A DNA stretch of 64,000 nucleotides. It comes from Lutraria lutraria (taxonomy: Eukaryota > Mollusca > Bivalvia > Venerida > Mactridae). Positions 53,101 to 63,100 of the stretch are shown piece after piece. The translations under genes and the position numbers were made by a program. The notes under the pieces were generated by a model, which saw only the letters and a list, made by a program, of their open reading frames with translations, had not been told where the DNA came from and did not search any database. The number at the start of each line of letters is the position of its first letter. Positions within the stretch are counted from its first letter, which is position 1. The stretch spans positions 29,353,843 through 29,417,842 of the forward strand of contig OZ026838.1 in the NCBI GenBank assembly GCA_964023205.1, in the 5' to 3' direction.

Positions 53101-54374
53101 CTGATTTTTTGTTATGGCATTATAAGGCAAAATTTTCTACTCGCCCTGACCATGAATTCACTCGTCAATACGAGCAAGTTTTTCGTGCCCTGCAATATGT
53201 GATATTGCAATAAAGAATTAACAAAAACTATATAAATATGTGATAATCTTGTTCGGTATTTACAAGGACTTATATACATACATGAATTTGCTACTGCTAA
53301 AAATAGCTCAAACGATATTCATATTGAATAATTGATAGTGGATCCCACAATGCATTGCTATATACTCGGCAATGTCTGACAGCTGTAATCGTGTGTTTAC
53401 AAACTTGATTATACTAAAAAAAACTGGCAATCGGGCACGTGAATTTGGTTAAGGATGCAACAAATTCCTTAAAGATATTGAGATACATTTATAATCCACA
53501 ATGTCTGAGTATAAGCATTGAAAAAGGCATCAGTCGAACATTTTAAATTCCAAGATGTGGAACATCTATTATAATCCTTTCGTCTCCGAGATTAAACATT
53601 CGGAATGCTACGGATATATTCGCTGTTGTTAACATTCGGATCATCAAGGATATCTTTGTATTTTCGCTATTGTAAACAAGAGCATGAAATCCCGTTGATT
53701 CACGTGTTACTACTGCGGGATTTGATTACTTTTAAAGTTCTGTTAATACGGAAGTTGCAAATCCATGTATGTATATAAGGCCTTGGTATTTATAACCATT
53801 TTCTTTTTATGGTGACTTTAACCATTAATTCAGTAGTAATGTAGAGTTCCTGGTGAATGTAACAATGATGTATACATTTAAACTGGTCATATTTAACCTT
53901 CATTTTGAATATACACCTAGTGTCAGTAGTGTAGTAGTGAGCATTGTGTACTGTACATAAATAATGCAATAAAGAATTCAATAAAATTAATCATGATTGA
54001 TATAACAGCTAAATAAATCTAAGTTCACCAACTTTAATACAATACATGAAGGGGTGTTAATCATAATGTTTACATTAAATTATAGAATAATAACTACTGT
54101 AGCTGAACTGTTGAAGTGCCATTGAGTTTAGAAAACAAACTGTGCCAAGTAAGTTACAAAGTCAGAAAATTTACAGAAGGATAGTACTGAAAATGGAAAA
54201 TACTTGTCACTGAGCCAGATGACTTTTAAATGTATAACTTTAACATTCTAAAAAAATGTATGACAAATATAAACTACCTAGTGCCACCTCACATGCCTTC
54301 TTCAGTTGAGAATGATGTGCCTTCTTTATTTCCTTATCACTCAAGATTTTCTCTAATGCACGTGTTAGAAACAT
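270..54374 (-). CDS. ARFGEF1: BIG-type Arf guanine-nucleotide exchange factor (ARFGEF1/2 orthologue), 3' end off window
   Basis: The protein exchanges GDP for GTP on Arf GTPases at the trans-Golgi and recycling endosomes through a Sec7 domain, promoting coat recruitment; it is the target of brefeldin A (family knowledge). I placed these exons by GT-AG sites, continuous phase and similarity to vertebrate BIG1/BIG2: 54278-54374, 52074-52107, 51480-51621, 50958-51104, 50517-50696, 49214-49294, 48631-48742, 48290-48361, 46929-47075, 45568-45727, 44602-44836, 43831-43930, 43313-43435, 42636-42761, 41931-42120, 41108-41219, 40900-40934, 40110-40280, 39120-39204 or 38946-39030, 36559-36727, 35611-35765, 35096-35224, 34329-34487, 33734-33869, 32706-32843, 32171-32340, 31746-31897, 31084-31256, 30245-30405, 29891-29944, 27654-27784, 27147-27276, 19101-19236, 18506-18644, 2011-2192, 1238-1380, 270-447. 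This gives ~1661 residues; vertebrate BIGs have about 1785-1850, so the C-terminus is missing. The start [11 protein letters not shown] matches the family N-terminus. A single locus probably serves for both vertebrate paralogues. Confidence 0.97.
1002..1160. repeat. Interspersed repeat, copy 1
   Basis: 'agtcaatagagccaaattaa ... cttgagatattttcatcaaa' recurs in the same orientation at 44877-45067 with moderate divergence. It contains the A-rich phrase 'aaaaatcctgaaa'. The class is unknown. Confidence 0.7.
1666..1853. mobile_element. TA-flanked MITE, family B
   Basis: Imperfect terminal inverted repeats (CAGAACAACCTCTCC ... GGAGAGGTTGCACTG) flanked by TA on both sides, 188 bases, no open frame. 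This is the pattern of a non-autonomous Tc1/mariner-type element. A second, more decayed copy lies at about 51227-51393. Confidence 0.75.
3176..3421 (+). repeat. tRNA-derived SINE-like repeat
   Basis: Begins with 'tctgtggtccagtggtta', has a B-box-like 'gggtttgagccc' about 75 bases on, and ends with 'gggcgtaaaactcaa' and an A-rich tail. This matches a SINE type common in bivalve genomes, by recollection. Confidence 0.7.
6081..6390. repeat. 17-base tandem array
   Basis: About 17-18 imperfect copies of a unit close to 'aaggtcaactgtgtata', with alternating 'actatg' and 'actgtg' forms and occasional shortened units. It lies within the large BIG intron. Confidence 0.85.
8629..8793. mobile_element. 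MITE, family A (CAGTCAAACC), copy 1
   Basis: Left end CAGTCATACCTGTG preceded by TA; internal 'aataaaggcca' motifs in both orientations; right end TTTACAGGTTTGA, after which the terminal repeat is degraded. Confidence 0.7.
8800..9247 (+). repeat. Interspersed repeat ending in gggggcataaaaa
   Basis: Contains spaced 'gaaagtttyrtcaaaatccc' motifs twice, then a block 'gacctactgacctgaaaatg ... cataaaaatg'. The second block (about 9066-9247) is repeated in inverted orientation at about 16403-16605. The 88-residue frame across the first part is a by-product of the repeat, not a gene. Confidence 0.6.
11261..12427 (+). CDS. Unrecognised intronless 388-residue protein nested in a BIG intron
   Basis: A single open frame from ATG 11261 to TAG 12427, with an in-frame stop upstream and A at -3, encodes [14 protein letters not shown]... 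I do not recognise the family. Visible parts are: a polar Ser/Asn/Asp-rich first third (1-125); a segment [16 protein letters not shown] (~130-145); a basic stretch ([26 protein letters not shown]); an acidic run ([17 protein letters not shown], ~215-231); a probably conserved helical core GWKLLKRDM ... [27 protein letters not shown] (~250-304); and a Ser/Lys/Arg-rich C-terminus. There is no signal peptide or membrane segment. It lies antisense within the 16.3 kb intron of the BIG gene. An AATAAA at 12795-12800 could be its polyadenylation signal. Lack of introns next to intron-rich genes fits a retrocopy or an intron-poor family; expression cannot be judged here. Confidence 0.85.
   Translation: MQSLLARLKAANKQPDDTSGLNGANKDGVNSEVMDTNSSAPNGLPVGEIYVTSAQQSMEQSDDEMAIDFVMETNKAQKNLLSPNSPTPRSLSKNSRKHGSRTSLNSEKDDLETINLDSDEELPKQDDYNSSQAWAAFENCVKNIDNSSTEYFVKKPKPNFVSSGTFRQVMVDMYGNTEYGNTKGYTVLKQKLNNMGKSLKLASRMMQSAVNKGQEEREKEEEDPDNNPEHDSPDIEAVPETASKVMAKRGWKLLKRDMNENVMEKKTNNKKLNLTILQHTVKQLSNTEKTRQDLYERYGIVPRTMEDGTVVCENTMLSERARAQIYSKNGDMDQKRPFGFKSSTMQFRSRSHIGYQSMRIDSAKSGKSGKSLKLPHLTRSHARPFTAK
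12795..12800 (+). terminator. Candidate polyadenylation signal of the nested gene
   Basis: AATAAA lies 368 bases past the stop codon of the 388-residue frame. Position and strand fit, but AATAAA is frequent in this AT-rich sequence. Confidence 0.45.
14960..15231. mobile_element. MITE, family A, copy 2 (degenerate)
   Basis: Left end CGGTCAAACATGTGAAC and right end CAACGGTTTGACTG. The interior has several extra 'acaggtggccattaac'-like partial repeats, so it is longer (272 bases) than other copies. Confidence 0.6.
16403..16605 (-). repeat. Inverted copy of the gggggcataaaaa repeat
   Basis: Reads 'tttttatgcccatattga ... tttcatgtcagtaggtcaaa', the reverse complement of the block at about 9066-9247, with moderate divergence. 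The two copies face each other across the nested 388-residue gene. Confidence 0.75.
16700..16860 (-). repeat. SINE-like fragment
   Basis: Shows 'cataaccactccactacttgg', the reverse complement of the tRNA-like head seen in other SINE-like copies of this window, followed by a body with 'attttgtctggtccaaggtg'. Boundaries are uncertain. Confidence 0.5.
16870..17071. mobile_element. Inverted-repeat element with TACTGTGGATTCATT end
   Basis: Starts 'tactgtggattcattgaatt' and ends 'aaataaatgaaaatacagta', with internal complementary 'cacgaaat' and 'atttcgt' motifs. It is a 202-base foldback or MITE without an open frame. Confidence 0.65.
18506..35765 (-). CDS. ARFGEF1: BIG exons 21-34: HDS1-HDS3 regions downstream of Sec7
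   Basis: Fourteen exons from 35611-35765 down to 18506-18644 encode residues ~840-1493. They contain well-conserved BIG blocks: [142 protein letters not shown] and [16 protein letters not shown]. The HDS regions are helical repeats that control autoinhibition and membrane binding in yeast Sec7 and BIGs (family knowledge). Exon 30 (29891-29944) has no counterpart in the vertebrate proteins as I remember them. The intron between 19237 and 27146 is 7.9 kb long. Confidence 0.95.
20732..20897. mobile_element. MITE, family A, copy 3
   Basis: CAGTCAAACCCATGTACAGA at the left, ACACAGGTTTGACTG at the right, and 'ggcctttattcagggg' inside. About 166 bases. Confidence 0.8.
23813..24974. repeat. 1.2 kb interspersed element built of ~155-base repeats
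   Basis: Starts 'acaagagggccaagatggcc ... gctcacatgac' and ends in a GC-rich 'gacgcacgacgccggacgg' tract and 'tgacatgtgagct', so its ends are partly inverted ('gctcacatg'/'catgtgagc'). The interior is about six imperfect copies of a ~155-base unit with the phrase 'gtgacctagtttttgacccc'. It has no long open frame; the 60-residue frames on the minus strand come from the repeat units. This type is familiar from bivalve genomes; its class is not known to me. Confidence 0.8.
25372..25633. mobile_element. Inverted-repeat element with tttaccgacc ends
   Basis: Left end 'gtgtttgtcctttaccgacc' and right end 'gggtcggtaaagggcaaaca' are inverted repeats around an AT-rich core of about 220 bases. No open frame. 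Confidence 0.7.
25768..25945. mobile_element. MITE, family A, copy 4
   Basis: Preceded by TA; left end CAGTCAAACCTGTTTTAATG; right end AGAGGTTTGACTG followed by TA. About 178 bases. Confidence 0.8.
28533..28712. mobile_element. MITE, family A, copy 5
   Basis: Left end AGTCAAACCTGTGAACAAAG; right end ACACAGGTTTGAATG. Internal 'ggcctt' and 'aggcca' motifs as in the other copies. Confidence 0.78.
29554..29683. mobile_element. Short MITE with CAGGGCTTGACAA ends
   Basis: A 130-base element with inverted ends CAGGGCTTGACAA ... TTGTCGAGCCCTG, flanked by GATTT on both sides as a possible 5-base target duplication. The CAGGG end recalls hAT elements, but those normally make 8-base duplications, so the superfamily is open. 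Confidence 0.75.
29891..29944 (-). CDS. ARFGEF1: BIG exon 30: 54-base in-frame exon, probably optional
   Basis: Acceptor TTACAG and donor GTATAG bound 54 bases (18 codons, phase 0 on both sides) reading [18 protein letters not shown]. It falls between ...AEKPQ (exon 29) and [12 protein letters not shown] (exon 31), which join directly in frame if it is skipped. In vertebrate BIG1/2 the corresponding segments are adjacent, with no such insert that I recall. An open frame, good splice sites and a length divisible by three support a real cassette exon. Chance remains possible for so short a segment. Confidence 0.6.
31294..31393. mobile_element. MITE, family A, copy 6 (short form)
   Basis: Left end CAGTTTAATCTGTGTTAGTC, then 'aataaaggccatattttgtc', and right end TTCACAAATTTG. 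About 100 bases, lacking the second internal half. Confidence 0.6.
32600..32679. mobile_element. MITE, family A, copy 7 (5'-truncated)
   Basis: Retains 'aataaaggccacctttcaat' and the right end TTCACAGGTTTGACTG; the left terminal repeat is missing. Confidence 0.6.
33279..33527. mobile_element. TA-flanked MITE, family C
   Basis: Ends CAGTAAAACTCGTCTTAAG ... GGACAGGTTTTACTG, TA on both sides, 249 bases. The TA at its right side (33528-33529) is also the left flank of the next element. A one-ended relative may start near 42799 ('cagtaaaacccatgaaatc'). Confidence 0.8.
33530..33689. mobile_element. MITE, family A, copy 8 (best preserved)
   Basis: CAGTCAAACCCGTGGACAAA at the left and AACACAGGTTTGACTG at the right, with TA directly on both sides (33528-33529 and 33690-33691); 160 bases. 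The TA duplication points to mobilisation by a Tc1/mariner-type transposase. No transposase is encoded in the window. Confidence 0.85.
34663..34925 (+). repeat. tRNA-derived SINE-like repeat
   Basis: Begins 'aggggtgagcgatagttggg', includes 'gtgggttcgattctcg' as a B-box-like element about 60 bases on, and ends 'gggctgttatacaacagataa'. Oriented opposite to BIG and located between exons 22 and 23. Confidence 0.7.
34968..35017 (-). other. Exon-like segment between BIG exons 22 and 23, status unclear
   Basis: A 50-base open segment has a good acceptor (TTTTTTGTAG) and a good donor (GTATGT) and reads [17 protein letters not shown] in the incoming phase. Straight inclusion would shift the frame into exon 23, since 50 is not a multiple of three. 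It would fit only with an alternative acceptor eight bases inside exon 23 (...GGAGAG/A) or a weak donor further on. It could be a poison exon, a rare cassette or a chance pairing of splice sites. Vertebrate BIGs have nothing here. Confidence 0.3.
36559..42120 (-). CDS. ARFGEF1: BIG exons 15-20: Sec7 catalytic domain
   Basis: Exons 41931-42120, 41108-41219, 40900-40934, 40110-40280, one of 39120-39204 / 38946-39030, and 36559-36727 encode residues 586-839. The Sec7 domain starts near [14 protein letters not shown]. Exon 17 is a 35-base microexon (VGDYLGEN). Exon 18 contains motif 1, [12 protein letters not shown], whose glutamate (about residue 734) is the catalytic 'glutamic finger' (Glu156 in ARNO). 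The next exon supplies motif 2, the Arf-contacting helix, from two alternative copies. Tyr-Ser and Asp at the positions of ARNO 190, 191 and 198 are the residues associated with brefeldin A sensitivity. Exon 20 carries [16 protein letters not shown], with a two-residue insertion (Asp-Lys) relative to my recollection of human BIG1. Confidence 0.96.
36880..37052. mobile_element. MITE, family A, copy 9
   Basis: Preceded by TA; left end CAGTTAAGCCTATGAACAAA; right end TACAGGCTTGACTG. About 173 bases. Confidence 0.78.
37595..37680 (-). repeat. SINE-like fragment (tRNA-like head)
   Basis: Reverse complement reads 'gcgccactgtggtcaagtgg' and then 'ttcaaatcccacctgtgatg', the head of the SINE-like family also seen at 57640-57815. 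The 3' part is missing. Confidence 0.55.
38946..39030 (-). CDS. ARFGEF1: Alternative Sec7 exon 19b (motif 2 helix, divergent copy)
   Basis: An 85-base exon with acceptor TTGCAG and donor GTACAT, in the same phases as exon 19a. It completes residues 755-783 as K-LGV followed by [20 protein letters not shown] and LHNHQ. It differs from 19a at about nine residues, including Met-to-Ile at ~774 and Ser-to-Asn at ~781, positions that face Arf in the ARNO structure (ARNO Met194 and Asn201). Many differences from 19a are synonymous, so selection has held both copies as coding sequence since an old duplication. The reading frame and both splice sites are intact, which argues against a decayed copy. 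Confidence 0.88.
39120..39204 (-). CDS. ARFGEF1: Alternative Sec7 exon 19a (motif 2 helix, vertebrate-BIG-like)
   Basis: An 85-base exon with acceptor TTTCAG and donor GTATAG. It enters in phase 2 and leaves in phase 0, and completes residues 755-783: N-SEI followed by [20 protein letters not shown] and LHSSQ. Met at about 774 (ARNO Met194) and Ser at about 781 (ARNO Asn201) agree with vertebrate BIGs, so this copy is the more conserved one. It lies 89 bases upstream, in transcription order, of a second copy with identical length and phases. Including both or neither shifts the reading frame. Confidence 0.9.
39325..39509. repeat. Imperfect tgac/tgat tetranucleotide tract
   Basis: About 185 bases of tgac, tgat, tgtt and cgac repeats, in the intron just upstream (in transcription) of the duplicated Sec7 exon 19a. 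Confidence 0.85.
41250..41435. mobile_element. MITE, family A, copy 10
   Basis: Left end CAGTCAAACCTTCGGACAAA; right end AACATAAGTTTGACTG. About 186 bases, between BIG exons 15 and 16. Confidence 0.78.
41640..41795. repeat. Interspersed repeat shared with 34125-34255
   Basis: Both segments carry 'ttcattgagct', 'tggtccca' and 'atccgcagaaaa'/'atcagcagaaaa' in the same order, ending near 'cacaactctg' or 'cacacccctg'. Neither has an open frame. Confidence 0.55.
42483..42516. repeat. Perfect 34-base palindrome around an AT core
   Basis: The halves ATACTTGCTCATATATA and TATATATGAGCAAGTAT are exact reverse complements, followed shortly by another (TA)n run. Probably an expanded AT microsatellite within a palindrome. 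Confidence 0.8.
42636..45727 (-). CDS. ARFGEF1: BIG exons 10-14: HUS (homology upstream of Sec7) region
   Basis: Exons 45568-45727, 44602-44836, 43831-43930, 43313-43435 and 42636-42761 encode residues 338-585. The segment [21 protein letters not shown] opens the conserved block, and exon 13 contains the HUS box YVNYDCD. Exon 11 is the longest internal coding exon found (235 bases). The HUS box is the diagnostic motif of large Arf-GEFs (BIG and GBF families) and interacts with the DCB domain. The length and order match vertebrate BIG1 closely. Confidence 0.96.
44139..44200. repeat. (GA)n microsatellite
   Basis: About 62 bases of nearly pure GA on the plus strand (CT on the BIG-transcribed strand), between exons 11 and 12. 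Confidence 0.95.
44877..45067. repeat. Interspersed repeat, copy 2
   Basis: Matches 1002-1160 from 'tgtcaatagagctaaattaa' to 'cttgagataatttcatcaaa', with about 30 extra bases in the middle that the other copy lacks. Confidence 0.7.
45961..46093 (+). repeat. SINE-like repeat (tRNA-like head)
   Basis: Starts 'gggggcctccaaggtctagtgg', continues with 'ttctatccaggtgtacgcct', and ends near 'gctgttggtggaatataaac'. It resembles the family at 57640-57815 but is shorter. Confidence 0.55.
46929..49294 (-). CDS. ARFGEF1: BIG exons 6-9: variable acidic linker between DCB and HUS
   Basis: Exons 49214-49294, 48631-48742, 48290-48361 and 46929-47075 encode residues 201-337, a low-complexity Asp/Glu/Ser/Gly-rich stretch. 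Within it, [20 protein letters not shown] is the only well-conserved segment and resembles the 'IVEEMVNIVV' part of vertebrate BIG1. Exon 6 must use the donor GTAGGT (intron starts at 49213): the overlapping donor four bases downstream would put a stop codon at the start of exon 7. Exon 7 ends in a tandemly repeated block that duplicates its own splice donor (see the repeat at 48491-48682). Confidence 0.88.
47076..48289. other. BIG intron between exons 8 and 9
   Basis: AT-rich sequence of 1.2 kb. I see no repeat family, RNA gene or coding signal in it. Confidence 0.6.
48491..48682 (-). repeat. 52-base tandem repeat duplicating the exon 7 end and its splice donor
   Basis: About 3.5 copies of a 52-base unit start inside BIG exon 7 and run into the following intron. 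Each carries the minus-strand sequence GCTACAG/GTAAGTG or a variant, so exon-intron boundaries recur at 48631/48630, 48579/48578, 48548/48547 (GCTATAG/GTAAATG) and 48498/48497 (GTTACAG/GTAAGTG). Spacings are 52, 31 and 50 bases, so one copy has lost 21 bases. Only the first donor gives an open frame: reading past it meets a TGA two codons later (ACA-GGT-AAG-TGA). The other three are therefore decoy or non-productive donors. Confidence 0.92.
49067..49138 (+). pseudogene. tRNA-like sequence (tRNA pseudogene or SINE head)
   Basis: GCCCGAT (49067-49073) pairs along its whole length with ATCGGGT (49132-49138) as a 7-bp acceptor stem, including one G-T pair. It has a D-arm (CTC/GAG) and a T-loop-like TTCGAGC with four of five stem pairs. 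The anticodon stem is disrupted (only two pairs), so it is unlikely to be a working tRNA. It lies antisense in the intron between BIG exons 6 and 7. Confidence 0.6.
50120..50188. repeat. Near-perfect hairpin, 31-bp arms and 7-base loop
   Basis: The left arm 50120-50150 and right arm 50158-50188 are inverted repeats with one mismatch; the loop is TATTGCA. It lies in the BIG intron between exons 5 and 6. It could be a small foldback element or a transcribed hairpin RNA; the sequence alone does not decide. Confidence 0.85.
50517..54374 (-). CDS. ARFGEF1: BIG exons 1-5: N-terminal DCB (dimerisation and cyclophilin-binding) region
   Basis: Five exons encode residues 1-200. The ATG is at 54372-54374 and is followed by [11 protein letters not shown], the conserved BIG start. 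Exon 2 (52074-52107) is a 34-base microexon. Exon 3 carries [19 protein letters not shown] and exon 4 carries the conserved [14 protein letters not shown]. Exon 5 continues with a tyrosine-containing helix ([20 protein letters not shown]). In family members this region mediates dimerisation and contacts regulatory partners such as Arl1. Phases run 1, 2, 0, 0, 0 across the five junctions. Intron 1 (52108-54277) is the longest in this part. Confidence 0.95.
51227..51393. mobile_element. Decayed MITE, family B
   Basis: Its right end (GGTGTTGCTTTGGAGAG-type, followed by TTGCACTG) closely matches the element at 1666-1853. The left end is only weakly recognisable. Confidence 0.55.
52108..54277. other. 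BIG intron 1: non-coding
   Basis: No exon found. It contains a short sequence (about 53716-53770, 'tgcgggatttgat ... cggaagttgcaaatcc') that recurs at about 19015-19066 in another intron, so both are pieces of an interspersed repeat. The segment around 52400-53215, with repeated 'actcgtc' and 'gagcaag' motifs and higher GC, may be an old mobile element without open frames. Confidence 0.5.
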
Positions 54375-54690
54375 CGTTTATGTGTTTCTAAAATGTATAA
54401 TCCAGACGACTATGAATGTATAGATCAATGTAACCCATAAAAGAACGCGATTTTCAAACTTGTTCCAACCATCCGGTTACATGTCATCCACCATATTTGT
54501 GTCACGTGATCATGCGATCTGTCAAATATATTCGTATTATTTCATCAAATCCAATTCGTTTCACAACCATGCTTTGAAACATTGTAAATTAATTACAATT
54601 TTATTCACTGAAGAAATTTATATGATAGAATACAGTTTGTAAATACAAAACTCCGGATGACTATTGCTTCAAGGGAAGTAACTCTCCAAA
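54375..54690. promoter_or_regulatory. Shared divergent promoter region of BIG and COPS5
   Basis: Only 316 bases separate the BIG ATG (minus strand) and the COPS5 ATG (plus strand), so both core promoters and 5' leaders must lie here unless upstream non-coding exons exist. Visible motifs are an E-box GTCACGTGAT at 54501-54510 (palindromic CACGTG core, USF/TFEB-type) and CCGG-containing elements at 54472-54477 and 54652-54657 (the latter CTCCGGATGAC, ETS-like). No clear TATA box sits at a suitable distance from either ATG, as expected of housekeeping genes. Confidence 0.7.
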
Positions 54691-59125
<4,435 letters not shown>

Positions 59126-59731
59126 GATTTATCTATGGAGTGAACATTGATGTATGAACTGGATTCACATATGTATTTACTGGTCATGTGATAGATTTAC
59201 CTGACAAGAACGGCGGAAAAACTGCACAAGACTGGGATTCAGTTGTGATATAGTAATGTTTGTGAATGAAGCAGATATGAATGTATCTTATTAAAATTGT
59301 TGCTTGATGCTTTTGAGTGATATAAATTAGTACAGCTGAAAATCAATGACAGGAGCACTTCAGGTGACTTATTCTTTGTTAAATCTTTGAAGGTATGTCA
59401 ATTAAGAATACTAGCTGCTCTATGAAAACAGTTTGATGGTCCTTTAGTGGTTTGCTAGCAATTTAACTCTTATTGCAGCAAGTATTTTTTGCTTTGTGTA
59501 TTCCTTATCATAGAAAACAAGCATACTATTAGTGTTATAAAAAAACATGTGCTTGTTTATATTAATCTTTCACTGTCATTAACATAAAAGTTACATAATT
59601 TCTTTCTTTGGGGCAAGTTTGTTTGGTCTCTTAGTATTTTTTCCACCAGAATTTCGCCCATTTAGCATAGTTATTTGGTTGATTACAGTACTGTCATGTT
59701 GTATGATTAATATTGAGTATTGTTATGTTGA

Positions 59732-59737
59732 AATAAA
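59732..59737 (+). terminator. Candidate COPS5 polyadenylation signal
   Basis: AATAAA about 600 bases after the COPS5 stop, the best-placed signal before the convergent receptor gene begins. Confidence 0.5.
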
Positions 59738-60034
59738 CTATATGTCATGATTATTTGAAATTGTTGTTGTGCAAAACATTCCCAGATTATTTTGTGTTTA
59801 TGATCGAATATCAAAGTCAAGAGATGTAACATATATGAATAGCCCGATGCTTAGTGAGTATAAAATGTTTCAAAATTATTCAACAAGTAGATGGTAAAAT
59901 AGACAAGTACCAAAATAGGATATTCTATTTGACTTCAGGAAATTCTCAAGTCGCTGCATTTGACAGTACAGACAAAAGCAGTAAAAATATATTTCTACAT
60001 TTGTAGCGGAAACAACTATGAGATATGGAAAGCA

Positions 60035-60040
60035 TTTATT
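60035..60040 (-). terminator. Candidate polyadenylation signal of the SRCR-EGF receptor
   Basis: TTTATT on the plus strand is AATAAA on the minus strand, 80 bases after the receptor stop codon. Confidence 0.55.
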
Positions 60041-60119
60041 TATATAATATAATTACAGTGCAGTGCATGAGAAAGAAATAGGTTTGAGATGTTATTGTTA
60101 GAAAATGCATTGCATGGAT

Positions 60120-63100
60120 CTATTTTGAGTTGTAGGTCTCTGTTGTATCATTTGAAGTTTTCATAGAAGTCCCATTTAACTTTGAATAATAATTCTCATC
60201 TGTACTAGCTTTGTTTAGGTCTGTGTATGAATTGCTACTATTATAGTGATTCTCCATAATATCTTCATTGTTCATAACCACAGTGCAATCATCATATCCG
60301 TTGTCAGGGAATTCAGCAATGTTACCCTTAGCTTCGTTTCGATTAACAGGACGTAAATATCCATCAAAAGCTTCAATAGATTCTGTCGTTTGTTCATCCT
60401 TCATTGCATCCAGTTTTGTATCAATAGCTAAGTCATCGATTGTACTGTACTCTTCTGTAATAATGTCTGATGTTGTGGCTGGTTCATTGTTTTGTCTGAA
60501 GCAATAAGATACAAAAATGTATATAGTATACTGTGAAAACCTGAAAACAATGTTTGTATTTTCTTATTTGAAATTCTAGAGGCGTTAGCTAAATTGGGTG
60601 GTTTTGACTACTTGCTTGTATTTTTCATGATGATTTATATCTATATGATGCATAGTATATTTCTTGCATAGGGCTTGTTATGAGAATATGTGTTCATATT
60701 CTACTGAAAGAAATGTTACATGTTTTGAGATGATAATGGTAAAATAATTTAGAATTCCTAAGTTTACTTGATGCATTGTTTCGTCTCTATTGTTACCAAC
60801 AGCATATAATAGAAATGGACCTTATTAACAAAAGTTGCCAAGAAGCACTAGTCAACTGACCTCAAAGTTGGACTAAAGAATTGTTTGGTAAATTTATGGT
60901 AAGAAGCATGGACTCTCACTGTTTTAAATAGAATTAATCTCTCCCACTTATAGCACTGAATTTATCAAATCCAAAGAATTATGTGTTTTATAAAGAATAT
61001 ATTTCTGTGCTCTATGCCTAGTAGGTATCGTTTGAGCTGTTGTTTATTTTTTGTAAGTAAATATACAATGTGAAAATATACTGTGAAGCTGATGTCGTCT
61101 TCGGTTGATCAAGTGAATTTTCTTTCTCTGAAATCATAAAACAATTTATGATTAAATAATGCCACAGGAAACATCTTAATATGTAATATTTCTATCGTCA
61201 GTAGTTGGCTTTAACGGACAAACTGTTTCACAAATCTAAACATTTAAAAGTTGCTATCTTTAACAGATTTTAAAAACACAAGTTTGATAAATCCATTGAC
61301 AAATCTATCATATCCAGTTAAAGATTACCATTCTACACAATTATTAAAGAGGTAAAATTAAAATATCACATGGGTGTTTTTTAAGTCAGACACAAAAATG
61401 CTATATCTTAAAGATTTAAATCTATTGCGTACAATATTCTGCTGGAATTGGAAACAAAGGAGTTACTGTATAAAGCAACAATGAAAACCTGTTTTCTTCA
61501 GTCTCCTGTATTTGCATACTATGATAACAGTGAGGACGATCACCAGCAGGAATCCACCAGTTATGGATGATAATATAATTATCAACATGTTTGACTGATC
61601 GTTTTGATCATTAGATTGTATCCCTGTTTCAGTTGTATCTGGAATGGGTAGAAACATCATAACATAATATGTGTACCGATTGTGACAAGTATTAGATTCC
61701 ATCAGTTGACAGAACTTTCAAGGCATGCTGTTGATTTTTGTGTTTGTTTGTTTCTTTTGGTATTTCTAGAAGCAAGTAAATGTAAGCCTAGAATGATAGC
61801 AATGAAAAGCACAAATATACCTAATAATAAGGGAAAGTACCCTATGTTAGTTCAAGGTATAAGTAGTCTATAGAAGGAGCCAAAACTTGGTTTTGTGCCA
61901 AGTACTTGTGAATAAACACGACGCATAAATCTCTCATACACACTGATCAATACCTTTATTAGATATCAAATGAAAGATTTACAGGATTTCAAGACCTCGA
62001 TAAATTGTAATTGATATATCTAGAGTTGGTATTAGAGAATGGTTTTAAAATCTTTAGTTCGTGCTGGTTGTCATTTAATGTAACTACATGTACTCTAAAA
62101 CTGAACGCCATTTACTATGAATGCCCTTTATACTTTATGTAATATAACATTACCTGGACCTCTTCCACATACACCATCAGTATGTACATATCCTTGTCTA
62201 CAGTTACATTCATATGAACCAGGTATATTTGTACAAACTGAGTTGTTAGGACATGTAGTTGTTACACATTCATCAATATCAAGTTCACATGATGTACCAT
62301 ACCAACCAGTCTGACATGTACACTCTCCAGTATGAATGTCACAGGGGACAATACTTCTATTGTTACAGTTACACTCGATACAATGTGTACCAAAATATCC
62401 AGGTTCACATTCTGAATGTATAGAACAAAACCGATTGAAAACGGTTATGTGGAAAAATATCATAATACAATATAATAAATGTACCAACTGTATAATGTAG
62501 GCAATTAGATCTTCTACTGCTATTTTGTAACGGAATTTACTTATACAAATCAGAAACAATAAAACGAAATAAAAATGAATTATTGAAAGAGAAATAAAGT
62601 ACACGAACCGGCACAATATAGTAATACGTATCCACTGGCTACTCCAATGGCACATCGTCCACATGGAACAGAAAACTCCCTTTGACATTGTGCAATATTA
62701 GTCTCATTTCCAAAACATACAATGTGTGCCATTGCCGGAAGATCTTCGAGTAATACATTTTCTGGCAAACTATACACATGTTCTGAGGTACCATCGAATC
62801 TAAATTATAAATTAACCTAAATTATATAGCAAAGAACGTATATTATCATTTTCAGATGACATTGTTATGCAAATAATTATTTCAACCACAGACGCACTAC
62901 AATGATTCTATAATATGTATTATGTAATGTCCCTGTTTCAAATAAAATTAATAAACATGAAATTAGACACTAAAAGTGGATCCTTAATATAAATTACGAA
63001 ACTTGAGCTTGAAACTTGTTTTATAAATCATTTCAGGTGCATGTAGTCAACACAGAATTAACGACCGTATTTGAAGTTCTATCACATTGTGAACAGAGGT

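Larger units (their letters stand above)
59126..60119. other. Convergent intergenic region between COPS5 and the receptor gene
   Basis: This holds the COPS5 3' untranslated region (signal at 59732) and, on the other strand, that of the receptor (signal near 60035). No open frame or repeat of note was seen between them. Confidence 0.6.

Noticed and set aside
60268..60507. 79-residue plus-strand frame over the receptor's last exon
   Set aside because: Antisense shadow; the minus-strand frame joins correctly to the upstream exon and ends with a stop.
62117..62314. 65-residue plus-strand frame
   Set aside because: Antisense to the EGF-encoding exon of the receptor (62154-62411).
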